The notes below the pieces were generated by a model. That model did no database searches, was not told the origin of the DNA, and was given only the letters and a program-made list of their open reading frames with translations. Both the position numbers and the translations under genes were made by a program. From Thauera sp. 28 (GTDB lineage Bacteria; Pseudomonadota; Gammaproteobacteria; Burkholderiales; Rhodocyclaceae), in assembly GCF_000310145.2 (NCBI RefSeq), contig NZ_AMXA01000021.1, positions 1 through 64,000 on the forward strand: a DNA stretch of 64,000 nucleotides. The letters are read 5' to 3'. Of this stretch, positions 35,500 to 43,151 are shown piece after piece (position 1 is the first letter of the stretch; each line of letters begins with the position of its first letter).

Positions 35500-37148
35500 A
35501 GCGCGAGCAGCAGCGGCAGCAGGATCAGCAGTGCGCGCCAATGGTTATGCGGCACTTCGAGTTGCTGAGGCGTGCCCCAGGGGCCCATGGGCGCCGCGGC
35601 TTCCTGACTACGGATGCGGACGTGCCATGTGCCGCCCGGCGGGCGGGGCATGACCAGTTCTGCGCGCTCGGTTTCGAGCGTGTACTCGGGCGCGCTGAAG
35701 CTGGCGTCGCTGCTCACCTGCACTTCGTAGCGCTCGGCACCATCGCTGGCGCGCCAGCGCAACTGCAGGTGCTCGCCGTCGATCTCGGGGGCCTCGGGGG
35801 TGGGGCCGGGCTGCGGCCGGCGGAAGCGCTGTGGGTCGGAGAAGGGGCCGCGGCCTTCGCTCGCGGTGGTGACGGCGACGCGCCAGAAGTAGTCGCCCGC
35901 CTCCAGCGCGTGGGCGAGCACGAAGTGCGGCTCGACAAGGTCCTCACGCTGGAGCAGGTGCTCGAAGCCTGGGTCGCCGGCAAGCTCGAAATGGTACTGC
36001 AGGGCGTCGGCTATGCCCCCCCAGGTGAAGCCGATACGCTCCTCGGTGGCAAAGCCGTCGGGGGCCGGCTGGCTGGGGAAAGGGGGCTCGGGGCGAGCGT
36101 CGATGATGATGCTGCGTTCGGCATCGATGCCTTCGAGGCCGCGCGCATCGATCGCCCGCACCCGCATCATGTATTCGCCGTCGGGCAGGTGGGCCTCGCC
36201 CCGAACAGCGGGCGCGGCGCTGACACGGTCCGAGGCGACGACGGTGAAGGCCGCACTGGGCGCGATCTGCGTACGGTAACCGGTCGCGCCCGGCACGTCG
36301 GCGATGTCGATGCTGAAGGGGACGCGCTCGATGCGCTCGGGGAGGGCATCGAGCGCGGGAGCGGACAGCAGGCGTTGGGCCGGCGCGGGCGCAGTACTGG
36401 GTGTTGCCTGGGTGCCGGTCCCCGCGCGCAGGCGGGTTTCACCGCGCCGGTTACGCAGCGCAATCTCGCCTTCGAGTGTCTCCGCGAGCATGGCGGTACC
36501 GTCCGTGCGCACGCGGAAGTCGGTGCCGCGCACGGCGGCGACTGCAGCCGGGGTTTCGATGGTGTAGCGGCCGCCGGCCTTGCGTGCCGGGGTGACCACG
36601 CTCTCGATCTGCCCGCGCTTGAGCTCGATGCCGACCTGTTGGGCGCCGGACGCGTTCAGGCGCTGGACCTGGCCAACCCGCAGTTCGGCATTGTTGCCGA
36701 CCTGGCTGCGGCTGCCGTCTGCGAACTCGATGGTGAGGCTGCTGTCGTCGCCACTGTGGATGGTCGCACCGGCGGTGAGCTCCATGCCTGCGACCACGGG
36801 CTCGACAGTGCTGCCGCGGCGGTGCTCGACGCTGCCATGCACGTCGATCACGCGTGCGGTGTCCTGTCTGGCACGCATCCAGCCCACGGGAATGCGCAGC
36901 AGGGTGCCGGGCTGGATCGCCGTCGGCTCCAGGATGCGGTTGTAGTCCTGGATGCGCGGCCAGTAATCGATGCTCTTCAGGTAGCGCTCGGTGATGTTCC
37001 ACGGGTTGTCGCCGGGGCGCACGACGTAGATGAAGTCCTGGGCGAGAGCGCCTTGCGCGCATGCGGCGGCAACCAGGCCGAGCAGTGTCGCCGCAAATGG
37101 GCCGCGTCCGTGGGCCGGGGGGAGGGCGTTGTCTCGGTTGGCCTGCAT
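35496..37148 (-). CDS. Secreted LysM-FecR protein with Fn3-like repeats
   Basis: A 550-residue exported protein. After a signal peptide ending near ACAQGALAQ there is a LysM-like domain (YVVRPGDNPWNITERYLKS, then GTLLRIPVGWM) expected to bind peptidoglycan. A FecR domain follows (GATIHSGDDSSLTIEFADGS, then ETPAAVAAVRGTDFRVRTDG). The C-terminal half contains beta-rich, fibronectin-like segments, and it ends with a hydrophobic stretch (ALLILLPLLLAL) that could be a membrane tail. It overlaps the CHASE2-GGDEF-EAL gene by 4 nt. FecR domains usually transmit periplasmic signals; there is no sigma factor here, so the partner is probably the CHASE2 sensor. A candidate -10 (TATTAT on this strand) lies at 37213-37218. 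Confidence 0.86.
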   Translation of the reverse strand: MQANRDNALPPAHGRGPFAATLLGLVAAACAQGALAQDFIYVVRPGDNPWNITERYLKSIDYWPRIQDYNRILEPTAIQPGTLLRIPVGWMRARQDTARVIDVHGSVEHRRGSTVEPVVAGMELTAGATIHSGDDSSLTIEFADGSRSQVGNNAELRVGQVQRLNASGAQQVGIELKRGQIESVVTPARKAGGRYTIETPAAVAAVRGTDFRVRTDGTAMLAETLEGEIALRNRRGETRLRAGTGTQATPSTAPAPAQRLLSAPALDALPERIERVPFSIDIADVPGATGYRTQIAPSAAFTVVASDRVSAAPAVRGEAHLPDGEYMMRVRAIDARGLEGIDAERSIIIDARPEPPFPSQPAPDGFATEERIGFTWGGIADALQYHFELAGDPGFEHLLQREDLVEPHFVLAHALEAGDYFWRVAVTTASEGRGPFSDPQRFRRPQPGPTPEAPEIDGEHLQLRWRASDGAERYEVQVSSDASFSAPEYTLETERAELVMPRPPGGTWHVRIRSQEAAAPMGPWGTPQQLEVPHNHWRALLILLPLLLAL

Positions 37149-37303
37149 CGTGTCTTCCTCGTTGCACCCCAGGCTGCGGAGTATTTCTGGTTATTTGAAT
37201 AATTGCGGGGAAATAATACCTTGGCCAGGTTGTGCAAGGCGTCTCTTGCATCATGTAAGGGGCATGAATCCTGCGCGGACGGCGCGCCTGCGGCGGCGAG
37301 CGC

Positions 37304-37309
37304 TACAAT
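37304..37309 (+). promoter_or_regulatory. Candidate -10 for the rRNA methyltransferase gene
   Basis: TACAAT lies 27 bp before the ATG at 37337, giving a short leader that contains the GGAGG ribosome site (37328-37332). No clear -35 is present. Upstream in the same divergent gap is an inverted repeat TGCAAG/CTTGCA (37233-37250) of unknown role. Confidence 0.35.
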
Positions 37310-37336
37310 GCGCCGTCTCATGTGATCGGAGGCCTC

Positions 37337-38503
37337 ATGGCCGAGCATTTTTTTTCCCCATGCCCGCGCGGGCTCGAGACCGCGCTGGCGGCCGAACTCG
37401 AGGGCCTGGGCGCGCGTCAGGTGCAGGCCGTGCCCGGAGGCGTGGGCTGGCAGGGCGACTGGACGGCCTGCCAGCGTGCGAACCTCGAAAGTCGGATCGC
37501 AACCCGGGTGCTGTGGCGGGTGGGGCAGGGGCGTTATCGCGCCGAGGTGGACATCTACAAGCTTGCCTACAGCGTGACCTGGGCGAAGTGGTTCACCGCC
37601 GATGACACCATCCGCATCCACGTCACCGCGCAGAAGTCGCCGCTCAAGAGCCTGGAGTTCATCACGTTGCGGGTCAAGGATGCCGTGTGCGACCACTTCC
37701 GCACCGTGAGCGGGCGGCGACCGAGTGTCGATACAGCCAATCCGGCGGTCCGCATCCACGTTTTTCTCACTGCCGATATGGTCACGCTGTACGTCGACAC
37801 CTCGGGCGAGGCGCTTTACAAGCGCGGCTACAAGCCAGCGGCAGTCGAGGCGCCGCTCAAGGAGAACCTGGCTGCCGGCATTCTGCGCTTGAGCGGCTGG
37901 CAGCCGGGCGAGGCGCTGGTCGACCCGATGTGTGGCAGTGGCACTTTCCTCATCGAGGCCGCCTTGATGGCGCTGGACGTGGCGCCGGGGCTGGGGCGCA
38001 AGTTCGCCTTCGAGCGCTTCCGCCACCACGACCGCAGTGCCTGGACAGCGGTGCGTGCTGCGGCAGAACGGCGCCGGCAGGCGCCGCGGGTGCTGCCCGT
38101 GTTCGGCTCGGACATCGTTGGCGAATGGGTTCGCCGCAGCCGCCTCAACCTGGAGGCTGCCGGGCTCGCCGACTGTGTGCGTCTCGACCGTGCCGATGTG
38201 CTCGAGCGTACGCCGCCAGCAGCCGAGGGCGTGATGGTGGCCAATCCGCCCTATGGCGTGCGGATCGGCGAGGCCGAGGAGCTCGCTGCGTTCTATCCGC
38301 GGCTTGGTGACGCGCTCAAGCGCAACTGGGGTGGCTGGCGATGCTATCTGTTTACCGCCGACATCCAGTTGCCCAAGCTCATTGGTCTCAAGGCCAGCCG
38401 GCGCACGCCCTTGTTCAACGGCGCGCTGGAGTGCCGGCTGTACGAATACCGCATGGTGGCAGGCAGCAACCGCAGCCGCGACGCAGCGCCGGCTTCGAGC
38501 TGA
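37337..38503 (+). CDS. THUMP-domain 23S rRNA guanine-N2 methyltransferase (RlmL N-terminal-like)
   Basis: A 388-residue SAM-dependent RNA methyltransferase. The N-terminal ferredoxin-like/THUMP region (about 1-155) has FFSPCPRGLETALAAEL and AVRIHVFLTADMVTLYVDTS. The methyltransferase domain has LKENLAAGILRLSGW, motif I-like DPMCGSGTFLIEAAL (196 on) and the catalytic NPPYG at 303-307. It corresponds to the m2G2445 half of E. coli RlmKL without the RlmK half. GGAGG precedes the ATG at 37337. It stands alone between a divergent signalling operon and convergent pilU. The exact target base is inferred from family; a related YpsC-type enzyme is the alternative. Confidence 0.88.
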   Translation: MAEHFFSPCPRGLETALAAELEGLGARQVQAVPGGVGWQGDWTACQRANLESRIATRVLWRVGQGRYRAEVDIYKLAYSVTWAKWFTADDTIRIHVTAQKSPLKSLEFITLRVKDAVCDHFRTVSGRRPSVDTANPAVRIHVFLTADMVTLYVDTSGEALYKRGYKPAAVEAPLKENLAAGILRLSGWQPGEALVDPMCGSGTFLIEAALMALDVAPGLGRKFAFERFRHHDRSAWTAVRAAAERRRQAPRVLPVFGSDIVGEWVRRSRLNLEAAGLADCVRLDRADVLERTPPAAEGVMVANPPYGVRIGEAEELAAFYPRLGDALKRNWGGWRCYLFTADIQLPKLIGLKASRRTPLFNGALECRLYEYRMVAGSNRSRDAAPASS

Positions 38504-38512
38504 GCCGGGCGC

Positions 38513-38534
38513 CCTGCCTCCGGGCGGAGGCAGG
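38513..38534. terminator. Hairpin between convergent genes
   Basis: A perfect 9-bp stem CCTGCCTCC/GGAGGCAGG with a GGGC loop lies between the methyltransferase stop (38503) and the pilU stop (38536). It has no T-run, but its position fits a shared bidirectional terminator. Confidence 0.55.
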
Positions 38535-38535
38535 C

Positions 38536-39669
38536 TTACAGCATGCCTAGGTTCTTCAGGCTGTCGCTGGTGTCGCGTTCGCCGTGGCGGCTGTTGAGCT
38601 TGATCTGCAGGCGCAGGTCATTGACGGAGTCGGCGTTGCGCAGCGCGTCCTCGTAGCTGATGAGCTCGTCCTCATAGAGCTGGAACAGCGACTGGTCGAA
38701 GGTCTGCATGCCGAGCTCGGTCGAGCGCTTCATGATCTCCTTGATTGCCGGGATGTCGCCCTTGAAGATGAGGTCGGAGATCAGCGGCGAGTTGAGCAGT
38801 ACCTCGACCGCCGGCACCCGGCCCTTGCGGTCCTTCAGGGGCAGCAGGCGCTGCGACACCATTGCGCGCAGGTTCAGAGACAGGTCCATCAGCAGCTGCT
38901 GGCGGCGGTCTTCCGGGAAGAAGTTGATGATGCGGTCGATGGCCTGGTTTGCGCTGTTTGCGTGCAGGGTGGCCAGGCACAGGTGGCCGGTCTCGGCGAA
39001 CGCGATGGCGTAGTCCATGGTCTCGCGGTCGCGGATCTCGCCCATCAGGATCACGTCCGGTGCCTGGCGCAGGGTGTTCTTGAGTGCGCTCTCCCAGGAC
39101 TCGGTGTCGAGGCCGACCTCGCGTTGGGTGACGATGCAGTTCTTGTGTGCATGCACGAACTCGATCGGGTCCTCGACGGTGATGATGTGGCCGTAGGTGT
39201 TCTCGTTGCGGTAGTCCACCATCGAGGCGAGCGAGGTGGTCTTGCCGGTGCCGGTGCCACCGACGAAGATCACCAGGCCGCGCTTGGTCAGCGCGATATC
39301 GCTGAGCACCGGGGGCAGGCCCAGCTCTTCGAACTTGGGGATGCGCTGCGGGATGGTGCGCAGCACCAGGCCGACCTTGCCTTGCTGCACGAAGGCGTTG
39401 ACCCGGAAGCGCCCGATGCCGGCTGGCGAGATGCCGAAGTTGCACTCCTTGTGCGACTCGAACTCGGCGGCCTGGCGGTCGTTCATGATCGCGCGCGCAA
39501 GCTCGGCGGTATGTGCGGGCTGCAGCATCTGGTTCGATTGCGGCATGATGCGGCCGTCGATCTTGATCGCTGGCGGGAAGCCGGTGGTGATGAACAGGTC
39601 GGAGCCGTTCTTCTGCAGCATCAGCCGCAGCAGATCGTGCATGAACCTGAGTGCCTGGTCGCGTTCCAT
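38536..39669 (-). CDS. pilU: Type IV pilus retraction ATPase PilU
   Basis: Accessory retraction motor of the PilT/GspE ATPase family, 377 residues. It opens with LRLMLQKNGSDLFITTGFPP. It has Walker A GGTGTGKTTS, the Asp box ITVEDPIEFVH, Walker B ILMGEIRDRET and the His box HANSANQAIDR. PilU features are the FVQQGKVGLVLRTIP segment and the longer C-terminus ending DTSDSLKNLGML. It is downstream of pilT on the same strand after 122 bp. That gap contains two small inverted repeats (39722-39741 and 39745-39765). It acts at the inner-membrane base of the pilus with PilT. Confidence 0.95.
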   Translation of the reverse strand: MERDQALRFMHDLLRLMLQKNGSDLFITTGFPPAIKIDGRIMPQSNQMLQPAHTAELARAIMNDRQAAEFESHKECNFGISPAGIGRFRVNAFVQQGKVGLVLRTIPQRIPKFEELGLPPVLSDIALTKRGLVIFVGGTGTGKTTSLASMVDYRNENTYGHIITVEDPIEFVHAHKNCIVTQREVGLDTESWESALKNTLRQAPDVILMGEIRDRETMDYAIAFAETGHLCLATLHANSANQAIDRIINFFPEDRRQQLLMDLSLNLRAMVSQRLLPLKDRKGRVPAVEVLLNSPLISDLIFKGDIPAIKEIMKRSTELGMQTFDQSLFQLYEDELISYEDALRNADSVNDLRLQIKLNSRHGERDTSDSLKNLGML

Positions 39670-39791
39670 GTTTCAGACTCCTGGCGCACCTTGTGTGCGG
39701 CGTGCTGCAATGAACTTGGGACCCGCGCAATTCGCCGCGGGCGCTGAGGCTCGAATCTGGCCTCAATGTGCTCCGATGCGCCTTGCTCGGC

Positions 39792-40832
39792 CTAGACGAA
39801 GTTGTCCTTGTTCTGTGCCCGGATACGGGCTTCGGCCGACGAGACGACATTGCGGCGCACCAGGTCGGCCAGGCACTGGTCGAGGGTCTGCATGCCGACG
39901 TTCTGACCAGTCTGGATCGACGAGTACATCTGTGCGATCTTGTTCTCGCGGATCAGGTTGCGGATAGCCGGGCTGCCGATCATGATCTCGTGCGCCGCCA
40001 CCCGGCCCTGGCCGTCCTTGGTCTTGAGCAGGGTCTGCGAGATCACCGCGCGCAGTGACTCCGACAGCATCGAGCGCACCATGTCCTTTTCCGCCGCCGG
40101 GAACACGTCGACGATACGGTCGATGGTCTTGGCCGCGGACGAGGTGTGCAGGGTGCCGAACACGAGGTGGCCGGTTTCGGCTGCGGTCAGTGCCAGGCGG
40201 ATGGTTTCGAGGTCGCGCATTTCGCCCACGAGGATGACGTCCGGGTCCTCGCGCAGCGCCGCGCGCAGGGCATTGTTGAAGGACATCGTGTCGCGGTGCA
40301 CCTCGCGCTGGTTGATCAGGCAGCGCTTGGATTCATGCACGAACTCGATAGGGTCTTCGACGGTCAGGATGTGGCCATACTGGTTCTCGTTGACGTAGTC
40401 GATCATCGCCGCCAGCGTCGTCGACTTGCCGGAGCCCGTCGGCCCGGTCACCAGCACGATGCCGCGCGGCTGGCTGGAGATGTCCTTGAAGATCTTCGGA
40501 CAGTTGAGCTCTTCGAGCGTCAGCACCTTCGACGGAATGGTACGGAACACCGCGCCTGCACCGCGGTTCTGGTTGAAGGCATTGACCCGGAAGCGCGCCA
40601 GGTTGGGTATGGCGAAGGAGAAGTCGCATTCCCAGGACTCCTCGTACTGCTTGCGCTGCGCGTCGTTCATGATGTCATACACCATGGCGTGCACTTCCTT
40701 GTGCTCGAGCGGAGGCAGGTTGATGCGGCGCACGTCGCCATGGACGCGGATCATGGGCGGCAAGCCGGCCGACAGGTGAAGGTCGGAGGCCTTGTTCTTG
40801 ACTGCGAAGGCGAGGAGTTCAGTGATGTCCAT
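39792..40832 (-). CDS. pilT: Type IV pilus retraction ATPase PilT
   Basis: Hexameric ATPase that disassembles the pilus and powers twitching, 346 residues, the canonical length. It opens MDITELLAFAVKNKASDLHL. It has Walker A GPTGSGKSTTLAAM, ILTVEDPIEFVHESKRCLI, Walker B DVILVGEMRDLET and the His-box segment GTLHTSSAAKTIDRI. The PilT-specific C-terminal block AIRNLIRENKIAQMYSSIQT is intact. It diverges from yggS, with 92 bp between start codons, and pilU follows on the same strand. Confidence 0.97.
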   Translation of the reverse strand: MDITELLAFAVKNKASDLHLSAGLPPMIRVHGDVRRINLPPLEHKEVHAMVYDIMNDAQRKQYEESWECDFSFAIPNLARFRVNAFNQNRGAGAVFRTIPSKVLTLEELNCPKIFKDISSQPRGIVLVTGPTGSGKSTTLAAMIDYVNENQYGHILTVEDPIEFVHESKRCLINQREVHRDTMSFNNALRAALREDPDVILVGEMRDLETIRLALTAAETGHLVFGTLHTSSAAKTIDRIVDVFPAAEKDMVRSMLSESLRAVISQTLLKTKDGQGRVAAHEIMIGSPAIRNLIRENKIAQMYSSIQTGQNVGMQTLDQCLADLVRRNVVSSAEARIRAQNKDNFV

Positions 40833-40881
40833 GGTATGGCCGGCAGCCGGGGGCCGGAAAGGGTGGGCAACAGCGCAATGC

Positions 40882-40887
40882 TATACT
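40882..40887 (+). promoter_or_regulatory. Candidate -10 for yggS-proC-yggT
   Basis: TATACT lies 38 bp before the yggS ATG and is followed by TTTT. It is a 5-of-6 match to the -10 consensus, without a clear -35 at 17 bp. A GAGGAATTA stretch downstream can serve as the ribosome site. Confidence 0.4.
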
Positions 40888-40924
40888 TTTTGCGCCCTGT
40901 GCTAGAGGAATTAGGCCACGCAAT

Positions 40925-41632
40925 ATGACGACAATCGCTGCCCGACTGCAAGCGGTCAATGACCGCATCGCCGCTGCCGCGCACGCCGCGGGCCGTGCCC
41001 CCGCTTCGGTCGCCCTGCTCGCGGTGAGCAAGACCTGGCCGGCAGCAGCCGTGCGCGAGGCCGCTGCGGCCGGCCAGCGTGCGTTCGGCGAGAACTACGT
41101 GCAGGAGGGTGTCGACAAGGTCGAGGCCCTGCGCGAACTCGGGCTCGAGTGGCATTTCATCGGGCCCTTGCAGAGCAACAAGACCCGGCTCGTGGCCAAT
41201 GCGTTCGACTGGGTGCATGGCATCGATCGGCTGAAGATCGCCGAACGTCTGTCCGCGCAGCGCGACGTGCATCTCCCCCCGCTCAATGTCTGCATCCAGG
41301 TCAATGTCAGTGGCGAGGAAAGCAAGAGTGGCGTCGCGCCCATCGATGCGGCCAGCCTGGCGGCTGCAGTGGCGGCGCTGCCGGGCCTGCGCTTGCGCGG
41401 CCTGATGTGCATCCCGGAGCCGAGTGCCGATCCGGCGCTTCTGCACGCCCGCTTTGCGCTGCTGCGCCGGCTGAAGGACGAGCTTGCCGCGAGCGGCCTC
41501 ACGCTCGACACCTTGTCGATGGGCATGTCCCATGATCTCGAAGCCGCTGTAGCCGAGGGGGCCACCGTCGTGCGCGTCGGCACGGCGATCTTCGGCGAGC
41601 GCCAGGCAGGCGCTTTTGCTCAACCCGGCTGA
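40925..41632 (+). CDS. yggS: YggS-family pyridoxal-phosphate homeostasis protein
   Basis: A 235-residue PLP-binding protein (PLPBP/YggS) thought to buffer PLP rather than act as a classical enzyme. The PLP lysine lies in VALLAVSKTWPAAAVREA (about residue 37). Further signatures are AFGENYVQEGVDKVEAL, EWHFIGPLQSNKTRLVA, NVCIQVNVSGEESKSG and LSMGMSHDLEAAVAEGATVV. It is first in yggS-proC-yggT, the usual arrangement next to divergent pilT. The assignment is secure; the precise role is that of the family. Confidence 0.95.
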   Translation: MTTIAARLQAVNDRIAAAAHAAGRAPASVALLAVSKTWPAAAVREAAAAGQRAFGENYVQEGVDKVEALRELGLEWHFIGPLQSNKTRLVANAFDWVHGIDRLKIAERLSAQRDVHLPPLNVCIQVNVSGEESKSGVAPIDAASLAAAVAALPGLRLRGLMCIPEPSADPALLHARFALLRRLKDELAASGLTLDTLSMGMSHDLEAAVAEGATVVRVGTAIFGERQAGAFAQPG

Positions 41633-41690
41633 TGCGGCGCCTGGGCGGCATCGGCTCAAGTAAATCGGTTCAACCCAAACGGATCAAATC

Positions 41691-42515
41691 ATGAAGATCA
41701 CTTTTCTCGGCGGCGGCAACATGGCGAGCGCCCTCATCGGCGGCATGATCGAGCGCGGCTTCGCGGCGACCGATATTGCCGTCGTCGAGCTTGGCGAACA
41801 GGCGCGCGCTGCGCTTGCGGCGCGCTTTGGCGTCGGTGTGCATGCGTCCCTCGATGCTGCGGCGCTGGCCTGCGATGTATTGGTGCTGGCGGTCAAGCCG
41901 CAGCAGATGAAGGCGGCGCTGGCGCCGATTGCGGGTCGCCTGCAGGGGCAATTGGTGATCAGCATCGCCGCCGGGCTGCGCCTGGCCGATCTCGGGCGCT
42001 GGCTGGGTACGCCGGAGCAGCCTCATGCGCGCGTAGTGCGCTGCATGCCCAATACACCGGCCCTGATCGGCTGCGGCGTCACCGGCCTGTATGCTGACCC
42101 CTCGGTGGATGAGACTGGGCGCGCGGCTGCCGAGCGCATCCTGGCTGCGGTCGGCAGTACGGTATGGGCGACCGAAGAGGGGCAGATTGACGCGGTGACG
42201 GCAATCTCAGGAAGCGGGCCGGCCTATGTGTTCCACTTCATCGAGGCGCTCGAGTCCGCCGGGTGCGCCCTCGGCTTCGACCAGGCCAGTGCGCGCCGGC
42301 TGGCGATCGATACCGTGCTCGGTGCGGCCAGGCTGGCGGCGAGCGCGGAAGACTCACCCGCCGTGCTGCGCCAGAAGGTCACCTCGAAGGGTGGCACCAC
42401 CGAAGCGGCCCTGGCCAGTCTGGCGGCGTCGGGCTGGCACGATGCGCTGGTCGAGGCGGTACGCGCAGCCGAGGCCCGTGGTCGCGCCCTGGGTGAAGAA
42501 CTGGGCAAGGACTGA
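41691..42515 (+). CDS. proC: Pyrroline-5-carboxylate reductase
   Basis: Last step of proline synthesis, NAD(P)H-dependent, 274 residues. The Rossmann motif is at the N-terminus: ITFLGGGNMASALIGGMIE. VLVLAVKPQQMKAALAPI, then VRCMPNTPALIGCGVTGL and DAVTAISGSGPAYVFHFIEA are family blocks. The C-terminal signature is VTSKGGTTEAALASLAASG. It lies 58 bp after yggS and is followed by yggT after only 2 nt. The call is secure. Confidence 0.97.
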   Translation: MKITFLGGGNMASALIGGMIERGFAATDIAVVELGEQARAALAARFGVGVHASLDAAALACDVLVLAVKPQQMKAALAPIAGRLQGQLVISIAAGLRLADLGRWLGTPEQPHARVVRCMPNTPALIGCGVTGLYADPSVDETGRAAAERILAAVGSTVWATEEGQIDAVTAISGSGPAYVFHFIEALESAGCALGFDQASARRLAIDTVLGAARLAASAEDSPAVLRQKVTSKGGTTEAALASLAASGWHDALVEAVRAAEARGRALGEELGKD

Positions 42516-42517
42516 AC

Positions 42518-43099
42518 ATGCTCGCGAACATCCTGCTGCTGGTGCTCAACACCGTCTGCGGCTTCATTACCCTGATGCTGCTCGCGCGCTTCTACATGCA
42601 GTGGCAGCGCATCTCCTTCCGCAACCAGATCGGCCAGTTCGTCGTGACCACCACCGACTGGGTGGTACGTCCGCTGCGCCGCTTCATCCCCGGCGTGCTT
42701 GGCCTCGACCTCGCGAGCCTGCTGCCAGCGTGGCTCGTTCAGGTGCTGCTGGTGGCCTTCGAGCTCAGCCTGCGCGGCGCGGTGTTCAGCGGCAATGCCG
42801 GCGCAGTGGCCTTGGGCTTGCTCGGCGTGGGCCTGATCGAGACCGTGCGCATGATGATCTATCTGCTGTTCGCGGTCGTGCTCGGTTCGGCCGTGCTGTC
42901 CTGGGTCAGCCCGCACGCACCGCTTGCGCCGCTGCTGCATGCCCTTGCCGATCCCTTTCTGCGCCCGTTCCGCCGTGTGGTGCCGAGCATCGCCAATGTT
43001 GACCTGTCGCCGCTCGTGCTGTTGCTGGTGCTGCAGATCGTGCTGATGGTGCTGGCCGGGCTGCGCGGCGGCTTTGCGCCGCTGCTGTTCGGGGCTTGA
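42518..43099 (+). CDS. yggT: YggT-family integral membrane protein
   Basis: A 193-residue membrane protein with two YGGT repeats. The first has FITLMLLARFYMQW, RPLRRFIPGVLGLDLASLLP; the second has YLLFAVVLGSAVLSW, DPFLRPFRRVVPSIANVDLS. Four to five transmembrane helices are evident. The function in bacteria is uncertain, with roles in osmotic tolerance or cell-division organisation suggested for relatives. It starts 2 nt after the proC stop, so it is translated from the same message. A hairpin follows. Confidence 0.92.
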   Translation: MLANILLLVLNTVCGFITLMLLARFYMQWQRISFRNQIGQFVVTTTDWVVRPLRRFIPGVLGLDLASLLPAWLVQVLLVAFELSLRGAVFSGNAGAVALGLLGVGLIETVRMMIYLLFAVVLGSAVLSWVSPHAPLAPLLHALADPFLRPFRRVVPSIANVDLSPLVLLLVLQIVLMVLAGLRGGFAPLLFGA

Positions 43100-43119
43100 G
43101 CCCGGGCTTGCCTGAAGTG

Positions 43120-43143
43120 GAGCCGGCCCTGCAGGGCCGGCTC
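43120..43143. terminator. Hairpin between yggT and pyrC'
   Basis: A 10-bp perfect stem GAGCCGGCCC/GGGCCGGCTC with a TGCA loop lies between the convergent stops at 43099 and 43152. It has no T-run. Its position and strength fit a bidirectional terminator. Confidence 0.6.
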
Positions 43144-43151
43144 TCACAGCC

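Noticed and set aside
39670..39791. Two inverted repeats between pilT and pilU as a terminator or attenuator
   Set aside because: Stems are only 6 bp with 8-9 nt loops and no T-run. They are mentioned with pilU but are too weak to call separately.
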